From Lampris incognitus (lineage: Eukaryota > Chordata > Actinopteri > Lampriformes > Lampridae): a stretch of DNA of 64,000 nucleotides. Where the stretch lies: assembly GCF_029633865.1 (NCBI RefSeq), contig NC_079214.1:22628873-22692872 (forward strand), read 5' to 3'. This document shows, piece by piece, positions 9,101 to 19,000 of the stretch. Under the pieces are notes generated by a model. It made no database searches, had not been told where the DNA came from, and was given only the letters and a program-made list of their open reading frames with translations. Made by a program: the position numbers and the translations under genes. Numbering within the stretch: position 1 is the stretch's first letter; each line of letters starts with the position of its first letter.

Positions 9101-11817
9101 AATCTGTCATCCAACCACTGCGCCGCATCCCGTTGGCTCTCCGTGATGGGGTCTCCGCCGAGCTGCAACAACTGCTGGAAGCTGGCATCATTGAACCGGT
9201 GGACGCGTCACCTTGGGTCTCAAACCTCGTGGTGGCTAAGAAGAAGTTGGGGGGCCTGCGTGTCTGCGTCGATCTACGTGCAGTAAATAAGGCAGTGGTC
9301 CCTGATAAGTATCCACTGCCCACCTCAGAAGAACTCACTGCTCAGTTCTATGGCTCTGAGGTGTTCTCCAAGCTCGACCTCAGACAGGGGTACTTACAGG
9401 TGCCCCTCCACCCCAGCAGCCGAAACCTCACAGCCTTTGTGACACATGCAGGAGTGTTTCGCTACACCAGGATGCCTTTCGGTCTCAGCTCCGCCCCTAG
9501 CTGCTTCCAGAAAATCATGGTCTCCGTGCTGGCTGGCATACTGGGCGTGGCCATTTATCTGGACGATATAGTGGTACACGGGCCCACCAGTGAAATCCAT
9601 GACAAGCGCCTCAACATGGTCTTCGCAGCCCTGTCCAAGCACAAGCTAACTCTCAATGCTGAGAAATGTGTCCTCTCTGTGCCAGCCATCGACTTCGTGG
9701 GGTTCCGGCTGTCAGCGAGCGGTGTAACTCCACTACAATCCAACGTGGACGCCATTCAGGCCATCCCTGAGCCCAGCTCGGCCGCCCAGGTCGCCTCCTT
9801 TCTGGGTATGACAAGTTACTACCTGAGGTTTCTTCCCCAGTACTCTGCGACCACAGCCCCCCTGCGCCAGCTGCTGCGTAAGGACGAGCCATGGGTGTGG
9901 TCAAAGGCATGCAGTGACGCTGTGCGTGATCTCAAGACTCAACTGACTTCACCACCAGTGTTGGCTCACTTCGACATCTCCAGCTCCACCTTTGTGACCT
10001 GTGACGCATCAGCCACAGCGATAGGGGCTGTGCTGTCTCAAACCCAGAACGGTGTGGAGAAGCCCATTGCCTTCGCCTCCCGTGCCCTCAACCTGACCGA
10101 GCAGCGGTACTCCGTGGGTGAGCGTGAGGTGTTAGCCTGTATCTGGGCTTGTGAAAGGTGGCACCTCTACCTCTATGGCCGCTCCTTCACCCTCAGGACA
10201 GATCACCAGGCCCTGACAGCGCTGCTGTCCACATCTGGGACAGGCCACAAACCCCTGAGGCTGCACCGCTGGTCTGACCGCCTCCGCCAGTACAACTTCA
10301 GCCTGCAGTTCACCCCAGGCAGAGACAATGTTGTCGCCGACCTGCTCTCTCGCTCTGTCTCCACCCCAGCTCCACAGACGGACACTGACTGTGTGGAAAA
10401 GGACATTGTCCAAATGCTACACACACCCCTCCAGGCCACTGTCTCTCTGCAGGAGCTGAGGGCAGCCTCCGAACAGGACCCTGTCCTCTCCCAGCTCCGC
10501 ACCTACATCCAGAACAGCTGGCCTCACAAGGTCCCAGAGGAGCTGGCTGCGTTCGCCCGAGTCAGACAGGAGCTCTCCTGCTGGAACGACACCTGCGTGG
10601 CACGTGGGTTTTGCACAGTTGTCCCAGCTGCTCTCCGTGCACGTGTTTTGAATACGGCGCATGAAGGCCACCTGGGCATTGTGAAACTGAAACAGCGCTG
10701 CCGAGACCTGGTGTGGTGGCCGGGGATAGACAGAGATATTGAGGCTCTGGTGAAGGACTGTTCTGCCTGCCTTTTGAGAGGCAAGACTGGCCACCAGGCT
10801 TCCCCATCCCTGCAACCTCTCGCCTGGCCCTCTCAGCCCTGGGAACACCTGCAGTTGGACATTTGTGGTGAGATCCATGGAGTTCCCCACCACCAACACT
10901 TCATGGTGGTCGCCTACGATCTACACTCAAAATGGCCTGAACTCACCACTTCCGGCACTGTGATCATCATCGACTTCCTGGACTCTCTTTTCTCTCGCTG
11001 GGGCCTCCCAAAGACCATCACCACTGACAACGGCCCTCAGCTGGTCTCTGCTGAGTTCACTGCTTATCTCGAAAGCAAGGGCATCCGTCATATACGCACT
11101 GCGTACTACCACCCCCAGGCCAATGGCGGCGTTGAACGTTTTCACCAGTCACTGAAGAACGGCCTCAGAGCACACATGGCCCAAGGGTGCTCTTTCACGC
11201 AGGCCCTCCGTCACACTCTGCTGCACTATCGGGCCACACAGCACTCGACCACAGGCGTCTCCCCAGCCTCTCTCATGCTAGGCCGGGAACTGTGCATGCC
11301 CCTTGACAGGCTCCGCCCCTCCACACCTCAGGCACCTCCCTCTGGGGTCAGAGCCTCAGTCACTCGTCAGCAGACGCGGATGAAGCAACGGTTTGACCAG
11401 TCAAAACGAACCAGGGTGCCAGACATCAATGTGTCAGACTGGGTCAGGGTCCGCAGGCCCCACAGGGACAATAAAATGGCTTCATACTGGTCCTCTCCTC
11501 TCCAAGTCACCCGTCAGCTGGGCCCAGCCACTTACCTCCTCAGCGATGGCACTCGGTGGCACTCCAGTCGTCTACGGAAGGTGTCAGCTCCGCCACACAC
11601 AGCTGGTGACACAACCATAGCCATTCCCTCAGCATGGCGAGACGCCCCGGGGCTTCATGCAGCTCCTACACGGGCCCCAGATATTCCTGGGCCTCAGCTT
11701 CCCCTGCCTTCTCCCTCCCCACCTCGGCCTGCCCAGCCTCAGGCCTCCCCGCGACCTGTTCGCACACGTTTACGCCCTGGCCACCTAGAGGACTTTGTGT
11801 CAACTTTTCATGTTTGA
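9091..11817 (+). pseudogene. Pol half of Gypsy copy 1 (out of frame with Gag)
   Basis: The frame is open from 9016 to 11817, but homologous Pol sequence begins near 9091 after the frameshift. Visible domains in order are reverse transcriptase with catalytic 'YLDDIVV', RNase H ('TCDASATAIGAVLSQ', 'LRTDHQAL'), an HHCC integrase zinc region, the DDE integrase core ('TDNGPQLVS', 'NGGVERFHQS') and a basic C-terminus. Relative to copy 2, three codons are missing near 10960 and two extra codons occur near 11310. The frame is otherwise undamaged, but it lacks its own start context, so it is called a broken part of one Gag-Pol gene. Confidence 0.85.
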
Positions 11818-11826
11818 AATCCTGCC

Positions 11827-11845
11827 GGGGGGCGGGGGGGGGAAA
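11827..11845 (+). other. Polypurine tract of Gypsy copy 1
   Basis: A G-rich run interrupted by one C, ending 'GGGGAAA', lies directly upstream of the 3' LTR. This is the expected plus-strand priming site. The mirrored copy at 16031-16046 is similarly pure. Confidence 0.7.
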
Positions 11846-12045
11846 TGTTATGTCTGCACACATCGACAGTGCTGCATTTGATTTGGTGCTGTTCTATTGT
11901 GCTGGGATCGATTGGTGATGCCTGCGGGCTCTGGGTTGTTTGATCGGGTCTGCCTTTGATGCTGTGTCAGTCTAAATAAAGAATGCCACGGAGAGGTTGT
12001 GTCGAGCGACAGCGCTGTGTCCTGAAGTGATTTAAAAATACAATA
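11846..12045 (+). repeat. 3' LTR of Gypsy copy 1
   Basis: This 200-bp LTR shows no difference from the 5' LTR by eye. It is followed immediately by the ACGGG target duplication at 12046-12050. Confidence 0.92.
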
Positions 12046-12119
12046 ACGGGCGCAGGTGAACCGAAACACCAATCAGGGGACGGGAGAGCCCCGATGACCC
12101 AGATTACACGCTCATGACA

Positions 12120-12943
12120 TTTGTCGCAGCTAACGGAGTCCAGTTCTTTTCCATCTTTGTCTGTCACAACTGAGAATCCCTCCCCCCCAAATATCAGACT
12201 TCCTTGCTTTGTTTTTGTATTGTAATAACCAGCTTTGAGTTTCTTTTCAACTTCATTTGTTGACTCAGTCTTTCTTGTTAGCGCTAGCTAAATCGCGGGA
12301 CCCGCAGTTTACTTTTTGACCACCCGCAGCAAAGTTAAAACCGCCCGCTCTCGCGAGATTTGCTTTGGGTCCCGCGGGATCCCAATCCCAACGCAGTCCG
12401 ACTTTCTCATACAAGACCACACCTCCTCAACAACAAAAATGATCCCGATCAAAGAAGGAGAAAGAAAAAAAATCACTTGCCCCTCAGGCTTCCCGTACGA
12501 ATTGCTTGTTCCTTAAAAATACCTGATCACTTGGGTTTTATTGGACGCGTTTAATCAAAGGTGCTTTAGTCTGAATCAGAGTGGTACGCCACTCTGACAA
12601 ATGGGCACGGGGGGGGGGGGTGCATAGAGTGCGAAAGAGATCAATGGGTGAATTTCATAAAATCACACACTATTGCGATTTTAGGAAATTATCTTTCCGC
12701 ATTTGCCAATTTCTATAAAGACTGTGTCCACATTAGACAGGAATTTATCAACTGCAATTTACGTAGTAGTAGTAGTAATTTACGTGACATATTTAGAAAA
12801 TTGAACTTTGTGTTATTTCACGTTTGAGATCATCGTGTCTAACAAGTGCTGAAACGTTGATTTCAATGACGTCCTATTTAAAATCAGCGAAAACTGGCTT
12901 CCAAAAAAATCTGAAAAATTTAATTTGAGAAAATTTGGACATG
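12120..12943. other. Intergenic, nothing recognised
   Basis: About 820 bases between the split repeat and the hAT-like MITE contain short frames without recognisable domains and a G-run near 12610. Confidence 0.35.
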
Positions 12944-12951
12944 GCACCTCC

Positions 12952-13452
12952 CAGAGCCCTAGAAAGAGAGAGTTACGTCAACTCCGTGGACGTCAATGGG
13001 CCAATTATTTAACAGCAATGGCGGATCATGGGAGCCCCGGATAGTTCCAAACACTGCGACCCGGGGCAATAGGATTTCTATGGCGAAGGTATGTTTCTCG
13101 CATTAATCAAAGGTTAATTTACAGGTAAGAAGCTACAGTTGACATTTTAATGATGACCATTTTACAAGCACGTTTGAATCAAATTAACGATGTAATTTAA
13201 AGCGTGACAGCTCGTCAACTCCTACACATGCGCATAGAATATGTGTCACGTTGGAATATATCTATATTCATATCTATATACAAATGTAAAAATCTGAAAA
13301 TATTGGTTAGTAGTTACCAGAAATCGCGGCTAAGCAGTTCATTTAAATGACCCGCCAAGCTTCGTTTGGAACTATTCGGTGGCTACATGAACCACGTGAC
13401 CCTCTCGCGCTCTGACCCCTCATTGACGCAACTGTCTCTTTCTAGGGCTCTG
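12952..13452. mobile_element. Non-autonomous hAT-like element (MITE) with 8-bp target duplication
   Basis: Terminal inverted repeats 'CAGAGCCCTAGAAAGAGA' at 12952 and its complement ending at 13452 enclose 501 bp without a gene. The flanks carry an exact 8-bp direct repeat GCACCTCC (12944-12951 and 13453-13460). An 8-bp duplication and a CAGAG-type terminus are hallmarks of the hAT superfamily. Inner TIR similarity extends to about 30 bp with a few mismatches. Confidence 0.8.
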
Positions 13453-13490
13453 GCACCTCCCAAAGGAAATAAAAAAGAAGCTTCACTGTT

Positions 13491-13652
13491 GTAGTCACTT
13501 AAAGTACTGCAGCGAATTCAGGGGGGCAACCCGGGTACTGCCACAACCGGGACGCAAATACTCGATAAGCAACAACGTTGACCAGTCGACTAAAGGGTCT
13601 GACCCATTAGCCAAGGGCTAACGTGTCTACTTATTTGTGTATGTTACAGTAC
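13491..13652 (-). repeat. tRNA-derived SINE-like copy (minus)
   Basis: Read on the minus strand, the unit starts 'TGTAACATACAC..AATAAGTAGACACG' and continues with an A-box-like stretch around 'TTTAGTCGACTGG'. A degenerate B box is followed by 'CCCGGTTGTGGC'. The same unit occurs at 20395-20550, in part at 14938-15069, and split at 15802-15830/20300-20330. Pol III box spacing supports a tRNA-derived SINE. Confidence 0.55.
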
Positions 13653-13867
13653 GTTTTTAGCAATGCAGTCTGTTAGCCTCAGCGCCATGTATAGAGTCTG
13701 GTCAGCCTTTGATCTTGCAACACGTGCTGTGATTGGCTGAAAGCCTGTCACATGCTTGACGGGCGCCATGTTGCCTACCAACTTCTGGCTCTGTCATCAC
13801 GACGTTTCAATGATTTTTTCTGCCTTTTCGGCCCATTTCTCACCCATTTGTAGCAGTAGAAGGAGAA

Positions 13868-14453
13868 ATGGTGTGTTGTGCAGCTTGGCGCTGTTCCTTT
13901 CAACAAGGCCGTGTGATGCATCGATTTCCACAGGATAAGTACAAGGCTCTGACAGAAGTACGAAAGATTCTTCGAGTTAGTGCCTATCGTTTTAGACCAC
14001 AAGCCTACCCGATCACAAGGAGTTCATCGATCATGGTTACCATTTGTGCAATCGGTGGGTGTTCAAACAGAGTTGGAAGGGACAAGAAATCTTTTTTCAG
14101 ATTACCAAAAGTTATCACACATCAAGGTGAGGATGCAAAATTAATTTCAGAAGAGAGATGAGCTGTGTAGCTGGCTCGGATTAGCAGATCAGATTTGACC
14201 ACGGAGAAGCAAACCAACACCAGAGTTTGTTCGACTCCGGGAAACCAGCTGCTCTTTTCGACAAGGCGAACCTAGACTGGGCACCTACTTTAAACTTGCG
14301 ACACAACAAATTCAGGCCTCCTGCAGATTCATCACTGAAAAGAATCGTTAGAGGTCAAAAACAGAAGCAACAACAGGCAAACCAAGATGAAGGCAATCGA
14401 CCCCTGTCAAGTTACCGAACAATAAGGACGGATACATCGAAACCGCATCGGTA
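13868..14453 (+). pseudogene. THAP-domain N-terminus of an ISL2EU-type transposase (relic)
   Basis: Two THAP-like starts are visible. At 13868 'MVCCAAWRCS..QGRVMHRFPQDK' has the clustered cysteines and the HRFP turn. At 14033 'MVTICAIGGCSNRVGRDKKS' is followed by 'FFRLPKV'. After frameshifts the downstream part of the domain and linker reappears at 14233-14453 ('SGKPAALFDKANLDWAPTLN'). THAP is a C2CH zinc-coordinating DNA-binding module often found at the N-terminus of THAP/IS5-like transposases. It fits with the transposase fragments at 15660-15800, 20570-20849 and 21532-22025. Stops and frameshifts show it is dead. Confidence 0.65.
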
Positions 14454-14837
14454 ACAAAGGATGTAGCTTGTCAAACTGATATGAGTTGTGAAGAGATTTA
14501 TGACTTGGAAAAAGGATGAAAATCGTGCGCGGAGTTTGCGGAGGGGCAGGGGGAGCACTGCCCCCTGGTGGCTGAAACGGGTAATTGCATTGTTTCCAAA
14601 AAGAGTGGAATAATTACGTTTGGCATGACCAGATATTTTATCAATATTTTAAATAACACAAAAGAACTAAATGGTACTAGGTAATACATCTGAGTTCATA
14701 TACTGCTTTAGTAAAAAAAATGTTCAGGGCTCTGGGTCATGTGACGAGTGACACGTACGCTAACGTAAATCGAACCAGCGATTCTCAGCTAGCATACATG
14801 GGTAATAACGTTGTAGTTATCTAGTCGGCACGAAAAT

Positions 14838-15300
14838 ATGGACATAAGGAGATTTTTAAAACGTCGAGCTCCAGACGACACAAATGGTCAGCCATCGGGA
14901 TCTAACAAGGATGCAACACAAACATCAATAACCGATGTAAACTACTAATAAGACACGTTAGTCCCTAGCTAACGGGTCCAACCCTTTAGCCGAGCGGTTA
15001 GTGATGTCGCCTTGTGGTGCAGTACACCACGTATCGAATCCCGCACCGGGCAAGAAAATAACCGGTTACACCGATGATGACGATAGGCAAAACGATACTG
15101 TTGTGAACTTGGAGGAAACTTGGAGCAGCTCTGGATTAGCAGCAACTGCTAGCAGTCATGACGGTCACCCCGCAGACGCACGAGCCGAACTAGGTAACAC
15201 AGATGATATTGGAGAAAAACACGGCTGTCCTAAACAACCTACTCTGCCCCAATTCCCCTCAACATGTTTTGGAAGTACAAAACGATCGTTTTCCACTTAA
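14838..15300 (+). pseudogene. hAT/ZMYM-like transposase N-terminal fragment, split by a SINE
   Basis: A frame opens at 14838 ('MDIRRFLKRRAPDDTNGQPS'). It is interrupted by a SINE at 14938-15069 and resumes with an acidic linker, ending around 'PKQPTLPQFPSTCFGSTKR'. This resembles the start of TTF-type zinc-finger hAT-like proteins of fish. With the SINE and one copy of its 7-bp duplication removed, the reading frame is continuous up to about 15298. The catalytic region is absent. Confidence 0.5.
14938..15069 (+). repeat. tRNA-derived SINE inserted in hAT fragment
   Basis: The 132-bp insert carries an A box ('TAGCCGAGCGGTTAGTG') and a B box ('GTATCGAATCCCG'), the internal Pol III promoter of tRNA-derived SINEs. 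It is flanked by the exact 7-bp duplication ACCGATG (14931-14937 and 15070-15076). It shares its leader ('GACACGTTAG') with the other copies of this family in the window. Confidence 0.7.
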
Positions 15301-15659
15301 GTCGAACACTTCCTTAATTCCTGGAGATGCCCCTTTGATTTAGGACTTTATTTACGTTGGGGCTGTTGCATTTAGTTTAATGTTTAAGTGTCGGGGCACT
15401 ACAACATCCGCCACCGTGTGTCTATTGCGTTCCCAGACAGCCGTGCCGTGATTGGATTTCATAAAGGCGAATTGTTAAATTGTTACGATGTAATTTCAAA
15501 TTTGCTTTAAAAATAAACATATATGTTTATTTAACATGTTTGTTTTGTCCATATCTGCTCGTGCGGTGTTCCCAGGGTGGTAGGCCAGGTCTCAGCTGTT
15601 ACAATCAGTTTTGGAGGGTTTTTTGCCCCCCCCCCCCCGGCTTGAATGTCAAACTCCGC

Positions 15660-15804
15660 CTATGATGAAAATGTGGTAGCAAAGCTTGATAAGTCATCCT
15701 TCACTGAAGAATCATTAAAGGAAGATGACAAAAAAGTTGCAATACACAGGGCTTCCAAATTTTCCCACCGTCTTCAGTATTTAGCCTTGTTGAACCACAT
15801 ATAC
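15660..15804 (+). pseudogene. Middle segment of the ISL2EU-type transposase (relic)
   Basis: Coding traces 'SSFTEESLKEDDKKV' and, in a shifted frame, 'GLPNFPTVFSI' resemble the region between THAP and the DDE domain in THAP/IS5-like transposases. The segment stops at a SINE (from about 15802) into which Gypsy copy 2 inserted. The gene picks up again at about 20570. Confidence 0.5.
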
Positions 15805-15830
15805 TGTAACGTGCATGGATAAGTAGACAC

Positions 15831-16030
15831 TATTGTATTTTTAAATCACTTCAGGACACAGCGCTGTCGCTCGACACAACCTCTCCGTGGCATTCTTTAT
15901 TTAGACTGACACAGCATCAAAGGCAGACCCGATCAAACAACCCAGAGCCCGCAGGCATCACCAATCGATCCCAGCACAATAGAACAGCACCAAATCAAAT
16001 GCAGCACTGTCGATGTGTGCAGACATAACA
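15831..16030 (-). repeat. 3' LTR of Gypsy copy 2
   Basis: The 200-bp LTR on the minus strand is bounded by GACAC at 15826-15830 and the polypurine tract at about 16031-16046. It differs from the 5' LTR by one substitution near 16007. Confidence 0.92.
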
Positions 16031-16046
16031 TTCCCCCCCCCCCCCC
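16031..16046 (-). other. Polypurine tract of Gypsy copy 2
   Basis: A C run on the plus strand (G run on the coding strand) ends in AA directly before the 3' LTR. It matches the tract of copy 1 in position. Confidence 0.7.
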
Positions 16047-16055
16047 GGCAGGATT

Positions 16056-19000
16056 TCAAACATGAAAGGTTGACACAAAGTCCTCTAGGTGGCCAGGGCG
16101 TAAACATGTGCGAACAGGTCGCGGGGCGGCCTGAGGCTGGGCAGGCTGAGGTGGGGAGGGAGATGGCAGGGGAAGCTGAGGCCCAGGAATGTCTGGGGCC
16201 CGTGTAGGAGCTGCATGAAGCCCCGGGGCGTCTCGCCATGCTGAGGGAATGGCTATGGTTGTGTCACCAGCTGTGTGTGGCGGAGCTGACACCTTCCGTA
16301 GATGACTGGAGTGCCACCGAGTGCCATCGCTGAGGAGGTAAGTGGCTGGGCCCAGCTGACGGGTGACTTGGAGAGGAGAGGACCAGTATGAAGCCATTTT
16401 ATTGTCCCTGTGGGGCCTGCGGACCCTGACCCAGTCTGACACATTGATGTCTGGCACCCTGGTTCGTTTTGACTGGTCAAACCATTGCTTCATCCGCGTC
16501 TGCTGACGAGTGACTGAGGCTCTGACCCCAGAGGGAGGTGCCTGAGGTGTGGAGGGGCGGTCAAGGGGCATGCACAGTTCCCGGCCTAGCATGAGAGAGG
16601 CTGGGAAGACGCCTGTGGTCGAGTGCTGTGTGGCCCGATAGTGCAGCAGAGTGTGACGGATGGCCTGCGTGAAAGAGCACCCTTGGGCCATGTGTGCTCT
16701 GAGGCCGTTCTTCAGTGACTGGTGAAAACGTTCAACGCCGCCATTGGCCTGGGGGTGGTAGTACGCAGTGTGTATATGACGGATGCCCTTGCTTTCGAGA
16801 TAAGCAGTGAACTCAGCAGAGACCAGCTGAGGGCCGTTGTCAGTGGTGATGGTCTTTGGGAGGCCCCAGCGAGAGAAAAGAGAGTCGAGGAAGTCGATGA
16901 TGATCTGTGAGGTCACAGTGCCGGAAGTGGTGAGTTCAGGCCATTTTGAGTGTAGATCGTAGGCGACCACCATGAAGTGTTGGTGGTGGGGAACTCCATG
17001 GATCTCACCACAAATGTCCAACTGCAGGTGTTCCCAGGGCTGAGAGGGCCAGGCGAGAGGTTGCAGGGATGGGGAAGCCTGGTGGCCAGTCTTGCCTCTC
17101 AAAAGGCAGGCAGAACAGTCCTTCACCAGAGCCTCAATATCTCTGTCTATCCCCGGCCACCACACCAGGTCTCGGCAGCGCTGTTTCAGTTTCACAATGC
17201 CCAGGTAGCCTTCATGCGCCGTATTCAAAACACGTGCACGGAGAGCAGCTGGGACCACTGTGCAAAACCCACGTGCCACGCAGGTGTCGTTCCAGCAGGA
17301 GAGCTCCTGTCTGACTCGGGCGAACGCAGCCAGCTCCTCTGGGACCTTGTGAGGCCAGCCGTTCTGGATGTAGGTGCGGAGCTGGGAGAGGACAGGGTCC
17401 TGTTCGGAGGCTGCCCTCAGCTCCTGCAGAGAAACAGTGGCCTGGAGGGGTGTGTGTAGCATTTGGACAATGTCCTTTTCCACACAGTCAGTGTCCGTCT
17501 GTGGAGCTGGGGTGGAGACAGAGCGAGAGAGCAGGTCGGCGACAACATTGTCTCTGCCTGGGGTGAACTGCAGGCTGAAGTTGTACTGGCGGAGGCGGTC
17601 AGACCAGCGATGCAGCCTCAGGGGTTTGTGGCCTGTCCCAGATGTGGACAGCAGCGCTGTCAGGGCTTGGTGATCTGTCCTGAGGGTGAAGGAGCGGCCA
17701 TAGAGGTAGAGGTGCCACCATTCACAAGCCCAGATACAGGCTAACGCCTCACGCTCACCCATGGAGTACCGCTGCTCGGTCAGGTTGAGGGCACGGGAGG
17801 CGAAGGCAATGGGCTTCTCCACACCGTTCTGGGTTTGAGACAGCACGGCCCCTATCGCTGTGGCTGATGCGTCACAGGTCACAAAGGTGGAGCTGGAGAT
17901 GTCGAAGTGAGCCAACACTGGTGGTGAAGTCAGTTGAGTCTTGAGATCACGCACAGCGTCACTGCATGCCTTTGACCACACCCATGGCTCGTCCTTACGC
18001 AGCAGCTGGCGCAGGGGGGCTGTGGTCGCAGAGTACTGGGGAAGAAACCTCAGGTAGTAACTTGTCATACCCAGGAAGGAGGCGACCTGGGCGGCCGAGC
18101 TGGGCTCAGGGATGGCCTGAATGGCGTCCACGTTGGATTGTAGTGGAGTTACACCGCTCGCTGACAGCCGGAACCCCACGAAGTCGATGGCTGGCACAGA
18201 GAGGACACATTTCTCAGCATTGAGAGTTAGCTTGTGCTTGGACAGGGCTGCGAAGACCATGTTGAGGCGCTTGTCGTGGATTTCACTGGTGGGCCCGTGT
18301 ACCACTATATCGTCCAGATAAATGGCCACGCCCAGTATGCCAGCCAGCACGGAGACCATAATTTTCTGGAAGCAGCTAGGGGCGGAGCTGAGACCGAAAG
18401 GCATCCTGGTGTAGCGAAACACTCCTGCATGTGTCACAAAGGCTGTGAGGTTTCGGCTGCTGGGGTGGAGGGGCACCTGTAAGTACCCCTGTCTGAGGTC
18501 GAGCTTGGAGAACACCTCAGAGCCATAGAACTGAGCAGTGAGTTCTTCTGAGGTGGGCAGTGGATACTTATCAGGGACCACTGCCTTATTTACTGCACGT
18601 AGATCGACGCAGACACGCAGGCCCCCCGACTTCTTCTTAGCCACCACGAGGTTTGAGACCCAAGGTGACGCGTCCACCGGTTCAATGATGCCAGCTTCCA
18701 GCAGTTGTTGCAGCTCGGCGGAGACCCCATCACGGAGAGCCAACGGGATGCGGCGCAGTGGTTGGATGACAGATTTCACAGCAGGGTTGAGGAGAGGTTG
18801 ATGGGCGAAGGCGGAGAGGCAGCCCAGCCCCATAAACAGCGATGGCCACTTCTGCTGCAAAGGTGTGGCGACAGTCAGGATTGCTGCCCCCCTTGTGTCT
18901 AAGAGGGAGAACCCCAGAGCGGAGAACAGGTCCAGGCCCATCAGGTTGGCCCCACGGCGTGCCACATGAAAAACTGCATTGGGCACCAGCTTGGTTCCAT

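Larger units (their letters stand above)
7587..12045 (+). mobile_element. Ty3/Gypsy LTR retrotransposon, copy 1
   Basis: The complete element is 4,459 bp. Two 200-bp LTRs that look identical by eye lie at 7587-7786 and 11846-12045, and the exact 5-bp target duplication ACGGG at 7582-7586 and 12046-12050 confirms the ends. Internal order is primer binding site, Gag, protease, RT, RNase H, integrase, polypurine tract. The integrase after RNase H defines Ty3/Gypsy order. A tRNA-Ser primer site with a fused Gag-Pol frame recalls the Mag-like lineage, tentatively. LTR identity indicates recent insertion, yet the coding frame is broken near 9090, so this copy probably could not mobilise alone. Confidence 0.93.
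7236..12119 (+). repeat. Older TGTCACGG...CATGACA repeat split by Gypsy copy 1
   Basis: Two parts, 7236-7586 and 12046-12119, flank the Gypsy insertion and together read as one about 420-bp unit. It starts 'TGTCACGGCGAGAGCAGG' and ends 'GCTCATGACA', with a TATA-like 'GTATATATAG' near 7450 and a G-run. TG...CA ends and a promoter-like motif suggest a solo LTR, but no flanking target duplication was found. A DNA-element identity cannot be excluded. Confidence 0.45.

Noticed and set aside
10417..10899. Long minus-strand ORFs inside Gypsy copy 1 (and their mirrors at 16977-17459 and 17374-17744)
   Set aside because: They are antisense shadows of Gag-Pol, present identically in both copies because the elements are identical, and show no domain.
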